DNA of 64,000 nt, from NCBI GenBank assembly GCA_029961685.1, contig JARWKL010000009.1:10993758-11057757 (forward strand), in the 5' to 3' direction. The translations under genes and the position numbers were made by a program. How positions within the stretch are numbered: position 1 is the first letter of the stretch; every line of letters starts with the position of its first letter. Source of the stretch: Aristolochia californica. Lineage: Eukaryota > Streptophyta > Magnoliopsida > Piperales > Aristolochiaceae. The notes under the pieces were generated by a model. The model saw only the letters and a list, made by a program, of their open reading frames with translations, ran no database searches and was not told where the DNA came from. Of this stretch, positions 46,037 through 57,174 are shown in pieces.

Positions 46037-46468
46037 CACCGAGCCTGCAACAAACTTGAGTCATAATGACAGAGAGGTTCCAGGAATAGATGTGATGTCC
46101 AAAATATGAAGGTCTGACAGTAGTTACTTTACTTTCAGTTGATTTAATTCAAAGACTGAATTTGCTTCAACGGTGATTCATGTTTGGAGTGTTTGTTGGA
46201 GTCAGTTGGTAGAAGAGTTGTTGTAATGAATGGAAGGGACGGGGAGACAACAGTAAGGATTCCCTGCAAGAACAACAATGAATAATTCATATTCAAACAA
46301 GAGAGAGAGAGAGAGAGAGAACTTTTTTCCTAAATGCTTTTGTCAGTGTGGTGCTTGCAATCAAATTGAAAGAGGGGTACTAAATTTTTATTTAAAAGGA
46401 ACATTTCATGCTTAACCTTGTAGATAATTATTCTGTTTGAAATTTTACTTAGATGCAATATACATTGT
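46037..46468. repeat. Block alpha, right flank of copia copy 3
   Basis: Same as 3244-3670. GA microsatellite near 46302-46320. Non-coding. Confidence 0.85.
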
Positions 46469-46928
46469 TGTCAGAGTGGTTCCGTCCACTCTTGTTAGAG
46501 TTTGTGGTCTGAGTTAGGTACTTGGCTTTTCGCACATTAAACGGTTAGTCTTTTCTGGTTGTATTGGTTAGGTATCTGAGACTCAGAACTCCGAAGTTAA
46601 ACGAACTTGGGCAAGAGTAATTCTAGGATGGGTGACCTCCTAGGAAGCACTCTTGACTAAGACTTTGACATGGTATCAGAGCTAGGCACACCACGGCCCG
46701 CGTTCGTATCCCATGAGAAGCGGCTCCAGAATGGGCGGGGATGGGTGTCAGAGTGGTTCCGTCCACTCTTGTTAGAGTTTGTGGTCTGAGTTAGGTACTT
46801 GGCTTTCTGCACCTTAAACGGCTAGTCTTTTCGAGTTGTATTGGCTAGGTATCTGACTCAGAACTTCGAAGTTAAGCGAGCTTGAGCAAGAGTAATTCTA
46901 GGAAGTACTCTTGCCTAAGACATTGACA
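46469..46928 (+). mobile_element. Cassandra TRIM, copy c
   Basis: LTR1 46469-46670, primer site TGGTATCAGAGCT at 46671, 75-bp internal domain, LTR2 46746-46928. LTR1 keeps the complete 5S-derived domain. LTR2 has lost about 18 bp covering the C box (TTCTAGGAAGTACTC), the same deletion as LTR3 of copy a. Flanks ATTGT/GTTAC. Confidence 0.93.
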
Positions 46929-47605
46929 GTTACAACAATCCTGTGTGCAAGTGTATATTTTTTCGCTTGTGCTCGATGACTACATACTGCTTCCACTTGG
47001 AATTATGAATTTGGTGGTACGACAACATGCTAAAAAATGAGAAACATAGTCCATGGTACAAGATATATCTGCCGAGCTATGAAAGGTTATAAGAAAAAAG
47101 AAAGAAAAACTCACTCAATTCATATAAATCAACCTTTCTCTCATATTATTGAATAAGCATTCACATTTAAATCTCATCACATAGTCCATCCCATTTTATG
47201 ATACACTATTCATCCATTTACATAAGATATCTCATACATCAATTACATATTTTGGCATGAACAACCCCTTGCTACCAACACGATCTTCAATAGTATTACT
47301 GGGTTGCTTGGAACCACCAGATAGTGACATAATGAGAAGCTAAGGCCATGCATTAGATCACTAAAAAATTGAAACTTCATCTTGCTATGCTTTGATCTGA
47401 CAAATTGTTACCGAAACAAACACGAGTGATGTCCAATAACACATCAAAAAGAAGAAAAACATAAAATGTAATGCACATACTTATCCACCATAGGCTCAAA
47501 AAGCGAATAAACAAACTATTCTTTTCTATACATTGTTCAAATATTCAAATTTCAATCTCAATCTTATAATTTGATATACATATTTACTGATACATTGCAT
47601 TTACC
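46929..47605. repeat. Block beta with short zeta
   Basis: Beta followed by the first part of zeta (to CATTTACCTT), then joined to a hAT right end. Non-coding. Confidence 0.75.
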
Positions 47606-47784
47606 TTTAAAATATTTCTTATAATTTTCTAGTAAGTCACTCATAGTAATAGGATTTTATTTAAAAGACTTTTTGGAAATATGTATCATAGGAAAAACAT
47701 TTCTAGTTTTTACTAGAATATAAATTTTCAACCAGGCTCGAACATAGGCAGGTTCAGGCTCGGCTCAGGTCGATGCCACCCCTG
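47606..47784. mobile_element. hAT-like element, right end only
   Basis: AAAATATTTCTTATAATTTT ... GGTCGATGCCACCCCTG. As reverse complement the terminus is CAGGGGTGGCATCGACC, a typical hAT end. The rest of the element is deleted. Confidence 0.6.
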
Positions 47785-48480
47785 CTTCCCACCAGTGACA
47801 TGTCTAGATAAGGAAGTCGGAGTAGCTTCTCTTGAAATGTTGTTCCATTCGACCTCGAAACGGTTAGGTAGTAGTTTCTGGTCAAGGTTTGTCTGGAAGG
47901 TTTTGACATAGTTGAAGACGTAATCCCATCTCCCACAAGTTCAACCCAACAAATTGGTCTTTCAATTCATACATAATTTCGTCCAACCGATTCACCGTCG
48001 GGAGTGCCTCTATCGGAATAGTAGTGCAAATGCTCTCTCTGGGTAACTTTGCATCCTTCTCCGCTGAATGCACAATTCTATATCTTGTCCTCCCTTCCAA
48101 TTTACAATTTTGGTGTTAGAAACGAGGCGAAGAGAAACAACAAATTATAAACTAGGTCAATAGATGGAAGAAATTAGGATACCATCAATTGTAGTAAGCC
48201 AAAATTGAGTAGATGGTGGCGATTGTGGTGAGAGCGTTCTAGAAATCCATAGAGTCAACAAAATTGATAATATCCCATGGGATCTTGAAGCCCATGAAAA
48301 CCTTCCACCGAGTTTTATTTTTAATTTTTAAGTTACTTATCTTATTTTGTTAATTGAAAAATCTAAATAAAACTATCTTAATAAGGTCAAATCTATCACA
48401 GTATTTTATTAATATATTTTCCATTATGCACACTAACACAAGAGAGTACTTTACGTTGCACTTTCCATTGAGCACCCTAA
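47785..48480. repeat. Block delta, copy
   Basis: Single arm equivalent, as at 33477-34186. The minus-strand frame 47882-48100 (containing ELKDQFVGLNLWEMG) is the longest version of the unassigned delta reading frame. Confidence 0.6.
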
Positions 48481-49894
48481 GGCCTTATTAGTACACTCTG
48501 AAGTGAAAGTGAAAATGAAAGTACTTTCATTAGTGAAAATAGCCCAAAACCTATTAGTGTGTACCGTAACTGGCGAGTGACACTCATTCTTGAGAAAAAA
48601 AACGAGGAAAAGTAAAATCACTCCTCCCTGAGGTTAGTGAATTCACTTTCACTCGCATGCTCACTTGCTCTCTCACTCTTGTTATGCTCATTTTGCCCTC
48701 TCATTTTCGCATTTGGATATAATAAAATTAAATATTTGTTTAAGTATTTTATTTTATACATTTAATTAAATTTAAAAAGATTAATTTAATTAATTAATTA
48801 TTAATTTAAACAAGTTGAAATTTATCTTACATTATTAAAAAAGTTAAAATAATTAAATTATAAAAATTAAATCTAACTAAGTAATTTTAACTATTTTTAT
48901 TTACATAAATTCATGATTTTAATATTATATTTGATTTCTAATTTAAGAATGAGAATTTGGATTTTACACAAGTAACAATTTGATTAAGAATTTGGATATT
49001 ATAAAAGAAAGTATTTGTTTGATCATATTTTTATATATTTAACTAAAAAATTAATTATTAATTTTTTTATTAATTTTAGATAAGTTTTATTTTTTAAAAT
49101 TATATTTTTATTTAAAACAAATTAATTTTTTATTAATTTAAAACTTCTTAAAATTTATTTTATTTTAGCCAAATATTGCTATCTAAATTAAAAGTAAAAT
49201 CTATTAGATGATTTTGTAAAATAAAATAAACTTTTTTATTTATATAAAATTCTTATTTTTCACATTATATTTAATGACTATTTTAAGAGTGAGAATTTAG
49301 ATTTTTTAAAGTAACTATTTGATTAACATTTGGATAATATAAAAGCATGGATTTGTTTAATCATTTTATAAATATTTAATTAAATAAATTGTCATAATTT
49401 TTTTAATTATTTAATACTTTAAAATTAATTAGATATGTTTGAGTTTATTTAAATAAAAATCTAATAAATTTAAAATTTAAAAGTATTTTTGAATAATAAA
49501 ATACCATCTTTTTATTTACCTAAATTTATAAATTTTAATATTATATTTAATTATTATTTTAGGAGTGAGAATTTAGATATTAAAAAGTAACAATTTGATT
49601 AGGCATTTTGATATCATAAAAGTGAAATTTTTTAAGTTATTTATTTATATATAAGTAATTAATTAAATAAATAAAGTTTAATTATTATTATTATTGATAA
49701 ATTAAGAAGAGTTAAAATCTATCCTAACTTATTAATAGAAAATTTAGATAAACAATATCCTATAAATTTTAAATCTATTGGAGTATTTTATTAATAAATT
49801 TCTTATGTACTTTCCACTAAACTTTCCATTATGCATACTAACATAAAAAAATAATTCACTTTGACTTTCACTTTCAAAATGCACTAAACCCCCC
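48481..49894. mobile_element. Harbinger-like MITE-type element, longest copy
   Basis: GGCCTTATTAGTACACTCTG after TAA (48478-48480), AT-rich interior of 1.4 kb, right end TGCACTAAACCCCCC. No coding. Confidence 0.66.
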
Positions 49895-50885
49895 TTGAAG
49901 TTTGTAGGAATGATTTCTTTGGAAAATATTCGCACGAAAGTAATCTTTCTTTTAAGATGTGCAAATATCTGAAAAAGAAAATTCCATATTGCCTTGTGAC
50001 AAGAAAGGTGTATGAAAGGACCCGAAAATGTAAATAGCTAATGTCCATTAGGCTCAAGAAATAAGCACTGAAAGGGAAGACCTATCCCTTCCCAGAACTA
50101 GTGGAGGATATTTCTAGATTTGGATTTCTAAATTTTTTTGGGAAGGGCATTGAGATGGCCTTGAACATTATCTATATCAATTTTAGGAAGTTTTAATTTA
50201 ACTTACTCAACAATTCCTTAGGTTGAATAGTACCAAGACGGTGGTTTGGTGGACAAGAAGAGAAGAATTCCTTTGGTGAGTATTAGGAGGAAGTTTCGAA
50301 GGTTTCTAATACTATTCACTTAAATTGCATTTCTCATTATATCGAAGTTGGCATTTGGATGGAAAGGACTGAATGCGAAATGGAATCTGTTTGTTCACAC
50401 AACTTCAGATTGGACGTTTTGATGGTTTCAAATTCTGGTCACATAAATTGTATTTTCTCATTGTATGAAAGTTGGAATTTGGATGAAAATGATTGAATGA
50501 GAAATGGAATCTATAGAGCAATATCCATAAAGAGCAAGAGGTAAAAAAAAGAAGATAAAAAAAATCTAACAAGACAAGTGTGAATAATAAACCATTCTTG
50601 TGCTCCTAAAACATCATTCTAATATTCAAATTTCAATAAGTACTTCATCACACAATATAATAAAAGTTATTACGATACATTAACCATCCTTTTAGAACAT
50701 CTAAGAATTACACTCCCACATTCAATCATCACAACACACATTTCTGAATGCTTAAACCAATGGTGTCAGATTAAAGAGCTTGTAACAGGTTTAGTTGGAA
50801 CACCGAGCCTGCAACAAACTTGAGTCATAATGATAAGACGGTTCCAGGAATAGATGTGATGTCCGCAATATGAAAGTCTGACAGT
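49895..50885. repeat. Block gamma with unoccupied copia site
   Basis: Gamma runs through TTGGAACACCGAGCCTGCAA with a single CACCG (50801-50805). This is exactly the joint expected before copia insertion. The alpha part is then cut at CTGACAGT (50878-50885) by the hAT element. Confidence 0.85.
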
Positions 50886-51512
50886 TATGGGTGGTTTCAA
50901 ACCAAGCTGGCTCGAGCTCGGCTCTGTTCTGGCACGGTTCAATTCAGTATACCTGGATCTTGAGCCGATTTTGAGATCCGGGATCGGCTCGTTTAAATTA
51001 ACGAGCCGAGCTCAACTGAATCAAAGTTTGGCTCGAAAGCTCATGAGTCGGCTCGTTAATTTAACAAGTGGTGCAGGATTCGGGGGAGTCGGGACTAGGG
51101 AGCGGGACCAAGAGCTGGAGCGTCGAGCGGAGTGGGAGAGAGGGGAGAGAGAGCGAGGGGGGGGGGGGGGGGGGGGGGGGGAAGGAATTCTTCCTCCCCT
51201 CATCACTGCTGAGCCCCTCCCATCCGTTGTTGTGGCCACCTTTGTCGCTGTCGACAATTGCCTCACCGGCCGCCTTCTGCCTTTTCATCACCACTGATTT
51301 TGTGGCCACCGCTATATTTCTTCCCCCTAGTCTGCCTTCACCTTTGTTTTCGTCGTCACCGTTTCCGTCATCACAACCGTTATTGCCGAAAAAATTTCCT
51401 TGCCGACGCCGCTGGAAACTTTTCCCTCCGCGTCGTTCCTCATCCTTGGTGGAAACCAGAGGACCTAAGTTAGAAGGAAAAAAATAATCCCCCCTAGCGA
51501 GAAGACAATTTC
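50886..51512. mobile_element. hAT-like element, left part
   Basis: TATGGGTGGTTTCAAACC start directly after CTGACAGT, GGCTCGAGCTCGG motifs, then the GC-rich island with a 25-G run (51157-51181). Stops at GAGAAGACAATTTC, where unrelated sequence begins. Confidence 0.62.
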
Positions 51513-52240
51513 CTCATCAATAGACACCGCCGGTACCGCCCCCCCGGACACTCTCGATGTGGACCAGGCACACCTCCGCTTCTCTCATGTCAGGTTACCC
51601 TCCACCGCGAAAAATCTGACCCTATACACTACTTCCGTCGAGTACCGTCGCAGCTAGCTTCCATTTTTTCCCCGCTCTCGCCCATCAGAACGGTGTGACT
51701 CCTCTGTCAAGATCGTCGCCATTGAACAAGTTACTGGTGGAGATTGCCGAAGAGAAAGTCCTTATAATCGATGGAATTCTGGTGGACGAGCCGCCTGGTG
51801 CCGCTCGTGCTTGGTCATCGGCATCAGAAATAGGCTTTTTCTCTCTCACAAACCCAATTCTTACAAGACAAGGGTATGCCGCCCGTGGAAGGACTTGGGC
51901 CCGTGCGCATGTGCGTCAAAATGCCTGGTGCTTACCTCTCGTTTCCGACGTCGTTCTGTACTGTTCACGCAGATATTTAATTGCTATTTCTATTGAATGT
52001 CGATTCTCAGTTTGCAAGCGAAAAAGAGCAGCTGCCATCAGCACGTCAGTTTCAAACGCCCTTGTTGAATTTCATATTTACTTGCCTTCTTGTTTCCTTT
52101 TCAGTTCCTTTCTTTGCTTCTCTACGTAAGATGCTCTTTGATTTTAAGCATTTTCAAATTTAATAATGAAAATGCCTAATACTATCCAGGAATGTAATTT
52201 TTCTGTATTTTTCCTGGTTATGTTTGGTTGATTCGACATA
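51513..52240 (+). other. Upstream region of the NT-C2 relic, with a 144-codon unassigned frame
   Basis: GC-richer sequence with an open frame at 51695-52129 (KLLVEIAEEKVLIIDGILV near its start) that I do not recognise. It may be leader or promoter DNA of the pseudogene beginning at 52241, since no duplicated block is present here. Function not assignable. Confidence 0.35.
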
Positions 52241-53879
52241 ATGTCCAGGATAGCTAACTTTAGAAAGGCAAAAGTAAAAGTGGTTTTTTGGCTACATTTC
52301 CATGCTACACAAGTAAGCCTTTTGTTAAATATGACCTTATGTTAGAGCTAAGTTTATTTCCATTCCGGAATGTGGCTTTTTCATTGCTCTTGAAATGGCT
52401 ATTTGGATAGATATCTCAGCATTTAGTTTTCATCTGACATTGTTTCAAGTTTCTTGAGCTAGAGCTACCACTGATTTGTGGAGTGGAATTGACCTATCAT
52501 TTGGTTGCTCGTTGTATTGCCCTAATAATGATCTGATTTTTTTATTCTTGTTGATACTGGAAAGACAACAAAAACAAAAACAACCAAAGCCAATGTGGGG
52601 AATGAGAACTGCAAATGGTCGGATCCTATCGATGAGACTGCAATACTATTCCAAGATGCTAAAACTAAAATGTTTGAGGAGAAGCTCTACAACCTTGTGG
52701 TTGCAATGGTATCTGTCGTTCTTTTGAACTTCTCTCTCTCTCTCTCTCTCTCTCACTTGGACCCTATATCTCATCTCTTTCTTTTCTTATAGAAGCCTAT
52801 TATTTTGTTATTGTGTTAAACTAATTTAGAGTTCTTTATCTTTAGTAGACATTTAGAAGGGATATTCTTCTGTTTTGTCAAGGATCATCTCGTTCTAGCA
52901 TCCTTGGTGAGGCCACCATAAATCTGGCGGACTTGCAGACGCATCAAAACCTTTATCTGCTGCACTTCCTCTTCGGGGGGGCATTCTTGTGTTGGATTAG
53001 TTTCCTTTGTGTGCTGTTGATGGTGATCGTTTTTTCATGACTTGGTAACCATAAACTTGCTACTATTTTCTTCTTTTTCTTCCAAACTACTAATTGCACT
53101 CACAACTTCTTGAATTTTGGAAAGAAGAAAATCAGACTTGTAGGTGATCGGAAAAGAAAAAAAAATTCTATCTTTTGCTACTAATTGGGCCTGCTTAGAT
53201 TCAACTTCATTAAGTGAATGCTTCAAACTCATGTGTTTTGTACTTCTCATAGTGTTTGCCTTGCGTCATGTAAAAGGTATAAAAAATGGTAATGTTGTGA
53301 ATTTTATCTGTATGGCAGGTTACAATCCAACTTCTCACATCTAAAACTGGCTACAGGTGTTGCTTCAGTGATCCTACAAATTTGCATTGACTTCATTATT
53401 AACACTATAGTTTGAGACGTTGGATAAGGGTATTGATTCATCTAAGTGAAGCATGTTTTCCCAGAGCTAAGTGATTTGATGTGGAGGGAAGTTTTGTTGC
53501 ATCAATCGTTGGGATTTTCCTATCATCTTCTTGCGGCTTCGTCTCGATTTTCTTGAAGTTTTGAGTTTTAATTATTTGTGAAATCGGTAGTTGGTCTAAA
53601 TTTTCATTGGATTGTCATAGAGAGTTTGAACAACGATGAGATGTCAGAGAGAGGAGATTTTAGATGCCCACTGGTCCAAGCGTTCATGATAAATCTGCCA
53701 AAAAAGTGTCATCTTTTGCAGAGGCAGCAAATGATCAGATTGACAAGGTTTAGAATTGTCATTTCTTGCTAGAGTTTAAACGTACATTAAACAAACAATG
53801 AGAAACATATTTAGGAACTTACCGGAAATGGAATGAATCAAATTACTAACATGCATATATGCATATTGTTCATATACAT

Positions 53880-54253
53880 TGTTATGAACTCAATAGCAGG
53901 CCGGGTAATGCAAAGGCACAATGGTTGAGTCTTTTAGTATTAAGTTAATTATTTTTCTTTCTATTTACTTTTGCTTCATTTTTATTTTAATTGATGAGTT
54001 AGTATGCCATAGGGGCAATACTGTAATTCTTTCTCTTGAACCCTTGTTAGCGTAAACCCTACTTAAGGGGTGAAAGGAATGAGAAAAGACAAGTCTGATT
54101 TTAGTCTAACCAAGGTTTTGAGTTCTCCTAAACGAGCTCAGGGGTGTGCGTTCTCCTTAATGAACTTAGGGTTTTCAAGCTTCCCTTCGACTTTATTCTT
54201 CTCTTCTCTTTTTCTTCCCTACGAATCACTGTGTTAGATCCGGGACCATAACA
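53880..54253 (+). repeat. Gypsy 5' LTR
   Basis: TGTTATGAACTCAATAGCAG ... GGGACCATAACA, 374 bp, TG/CA ends. Followed by AC and the primer-site-like TGGGTATTAGAGCAGG (54256 onward). Confidence 0.9.
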
Positions 54254-54276
54254 ACTGGGTATTAGAGCAGGGTAAC

Positions 54277-54640
54277 ATGGGGTATTCCAGCATTGATGAG
54301 TTAAGAGATTTGGTTGTTAGAGTGTAGAATGTATGGGTAAAAAATGAGGTGAGGTTTGCTTATATCAGACAGCTGTTGGAACAAATCCCAACTCTTTGAC
54401 TCCAAATCGACAGACATGAAAAGGAGGTACGAAGGGCAACAATGCAGGCATAAGCTGAGGCATGAATGAAAAGAATCGACCAGCAACTCGACAGACTCAA
54501 AATGGAAATGTGTATAGCAGCAATGCCTGATGATATACGTCCGTCTTCCATTGAAATGTCGAAGAGATTGAAAAGTCGTTGTTCTAGAAGAAGACGGGGC
54601 AACCTTTGTCTCAACAAATAATTTTGGCTGTTCCGAGGTC
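54277..54640 (+). pseudogene. gypsy gag N-terminal relic
   Basis: Begins ATGGGGTATTCCAGC 21 bp after the primer site: MGYSSIDELRDLVVRV, then a stop. It continues as a charged helical stretch (IRQLLEQIPTL, DRHEKEVRRATMQA, MKRIDQQLDRLKMEM) with stops at intervals. Position and coiled-coil character suit the start of a plant gypsy Gag. No zinc knuckle is seen. Identity is inferred mainly from position. Confidence 0.5.
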
Positions 54641-54844
54641 GATCGACCTCAAATTTCTTTGGAACAACCCGATTTGGGCTCATAAGTTTTCATCGAGCTC
54701 CTCTGTACTCGGCAACCTAAACTAAAGCCCTGCCTCTAGAAATCCGAAGTCAGGGAGACTGAAAATTTTCGAGCCTAGAGGCTCAATGATAAAGTTTGCC
54801 CAGATACCTCCTTCGTCAACATAGTGGCTGTTGTTCGCCGTTGA

Positions 54845-54925
54845 TAAAAATTTCCTAAGGTCATTCTTCTTGGCAACGACGGTGCGGGGAAGATCTCGTT
54901 GATAAATCAATGGGTCATGCTAGCA
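54845..54925 (+). pseudogene. Small GTPase (Rab-like) P-loop fragment
   Basis: The frame around 54855-54915 reads VILLGNDGAGKISLINQWV. This resembles the N-terminal beta strand and phosphate-binding loop G-x4-GK-S/T of Rab GTPases (for example VIILGDSGVGKTSLMNQYV in Rab7-type proteins), with the Thr/Ser after GK changed to Ile. Later Rab motifs (DTAGQE, NKxD) are not found nearby. It is a short captured piece, so the call is tentative. Confidence 0.5.
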
Positions 54926-55254
54926 GATGCAAACAAGAAAGACCAAAAACCCAAAATCTTTGATTTCACAGTGGAAATTGTTGCCTTGGCGGAAAAAGAG
55001 AATTCCGGCAGTAAAATTAAACAATTGTTTCCCCTTATCTCAATTTGTTTCTCACATGTTGTTCGTTACAATGGTAAACACCAGCCAGAAAATGGGCTAT
55101 CGGAGAAATGGTGTCACAGTGGATTCTGGTGTGCCGTCTCTGCTTTACTATCCTGGTTGTGGTCTTGTTTCTGTGCAGGCAGTGGCCAATCTTTGAAGGA
55201 ACCTTCATTGAGAAGATCAACTACTTCATCACCGTTGGTGCTTACAACTAATTC

Positions 55255-55446
55255 TTGCGAACCTTCAGAGGTCGTTTGTGGAACAAATCCTTTGGTTAAC
55301 ATGTATTCAGCCTGCGGAGATGTAGTGTCCGCTCGAACACTGTTCTATGAAATTATTCTACTAGGTCTGGTTTCTTGGAATTATATGGTGTACAGTTATG
55401 CAAAGTGTGGGGCTAAGGCGTCTCTACCAGGTAGCTATTCGACTTA
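55255..55446 (+). pseudogene. PPR fragment
   Basis: Within a 182-residue frame (54899-55447): NPLVNMYSACGDVVSARTLF, then LVSWNYMVYSYAKCG. These are two adjacent pentatricopeptide units of the PLS class (typical: NALVDMYSKCG--ASARKLFDEM, VSWNSMISGYAKCG). The frame fuses it to unrelated sequence upstream. A captured fragment, not a gene. Confidence 0.7.
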
Positions 55447-55680
55447 ATGCCGGAATGCGACGTTGTAGTTGGTGGACCGCCACCTAGCCTCTATATGTCA
55501 TTAGTGGCCGTGGGGATGAAACCATAAAATCAAAGTGCCCATAAAATCAATGGCGCACCTGTATCTTCTTCCCTAAAAATGCCTGGAACACAGTGCATAT
55601 ACAGGAAAACTTTTGGGTGTTTCCATAATTAGAGTGACAGTGAATATATGGCTGGTCAGCTTTGAGCATTTGGACATGTA

Positions 55681-56076
55681 ATGCGTGATAATCCAGAGGA
55701 GGTAGATCCTTGGTTCACTAATACGTGTACTGTGAAATCTTCTAGTTCATCAGCCAAGGAAACTTTAAATTCAAAATGCAAAAAGGATGGTATGTCCCTT
55801 GTAGTGGCTGGATGTGTGTCTCAAGGAAGTAGATACTTGAAGGAGCTTGGAGGGATTAGTATAACTGAAGTGCATACACTGTTCTGGAATGCTCTAGGTG
55901 CTTGCCAGATATATGTAGAAATGCTAAGAGGTATTAAGACAGGAGCTGGGAGCATGGTTGAAATCGTGCAAATTGATAGGGGAGGTGCAATGGCAATTTT
56001 GCACTCTATATCAATGGGAAGGCTTCCACTTGCCGAGGGAATGAACGCCGAGGGAATGAACGCCAGAGAGCACTAA
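55681..56076 (+). pseudogene. CDKAL1-like tRNA methylthiotransferase fragment
   Basis: A 131-residue frame starts DNPEEVDPWFTNTCTVKSSS, then KCKKDGMSLVVAGCVSQGSR and YLKELGGISI. The radical-SAM methylthiotransferase family (MtaB/CDKAL1) has the same N-terminal pattern: NTCTVK-PS, PLVVAGCVPQGS, LKEL-GVS. The two Cys of NTC and AGC, which bind the auxiliary iron-sulphur cluster, are present. The radical-SAM CxxxCxxC motif and the rest are missing. From about residue 65 the frame passes into other sequence (FWNALGACQIYVEML, PPR-like). Captured fragment. Confidence 0.65.
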
Positions 56077-56336
56077 TTGCTCTTTGTGAGTCATCTCAGA
56101 AGAATTATAGCGACGTTGTTGCTGCCAAATCAGACCTAAACTATATTGGTCAGCAGATAGAGAAAATACTTCAACTGAAGAATTATATTGTTGTTTGTGA
56201 GAACATAATCAGGTATAGAATCTTTGTTAAAAAAATTATTGAGTCACATGATGTGATAAAAATGTGTGTTCTGAAGTGTGACCCAAATTTGGCAATAAGT
56301 CTCATGATTGTGAATGGCCATCATTAGACCTATACA

Positions 56337-57113
56337 ATGCATATCTACAAGCAAAAGCAAATATTACATGTCCTTGCTGATCTGGTGACATATACCATAC
56401 TCCTAAATGTCTATTGTCTGGCTGAGAGTGTAGAGAGGGCACAAGATATTTACGAGAAAGTAAGACATATGGCATCAGTTGGGGCTTGCAGATTACATCT
56501 CACCACCTACAACACAATTATAAAGGTTTTTGCAGATGCCAAAATGTCGCAATTGGCATGGAAAATAACAGAAGAGATGGTCTCAGATGGTGTTAGTCCT
56601 AATGTTGTCACCTGGTCATCATTGATTAGTGCCTTTGCCAAAGCAGATCTAATGGAGCGTGCAATTCACACATTTGATGAAATGCTCCTCTCTGGCTATG
56701 AACCTTCATTGAAGCAACAACTTCTAATCTCCATCATTTTTATGACTATTTGGATTGCAATTGTCAGCTACATTGCTCTGCCATCCAACTTCACCCTCTA
56801 TGATTTTGGAGTTGCGAAACCAGTTAAGAATTGGCACTTCTTCTTCTATGTTGCTATTGGATTGTGGGCTGGACTCATTATTGGATACACAATGGAGTAT
56901 TACACTAGCAATGCTTACAGTCCTGTGCAGGATGTTGCTCCTTCTTGCAGAACAGGGGCAGCAAAAAATGTGATCTGTGGCCTCACACTGGGTTACAATT
57001 TTTTCATAATTCTACTTAGGTTTCAGTCTTGCTGCCATATATAGACTTTCTGTGGCAGTTTTGGGAATGTTTAACACAATTACAACCAGGCTTGCGCTTG
57101 ACACCTATGGACT
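56337..57113 (+). pseudogene. Chimeric PPR / H+-pyrophosphatase frame (complete element)
   Basis: The 235-residue frame 56337-57044 joins two unrelated proteins without a stop. Residues 1-124 are three pentatricopeptide units ([49 protein letters not shown]...[11 protein letters not shown]), of the P class. Residues 125-230 are vacuolar H+-pyrophosphatase: a membrane helix ([20 protein letters not shown]), [47 protein letters not shown]. After a frameshift the pyrophosphatase continues as [20 protein letters not shown] to 57113, then a PPR E-type phrase EDHVACMVDLLGHSG. The catalytic PPi-binding motifs are absent. The joint is the same in the truncated copy at 35929. Confidence 0.85.
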
Positions 57114-57174
57114 CAAGGGGGAGGAAGATCATGTAGCTTGCATGGTTGACCTACTTGGCCACAGTGGGTACCCT

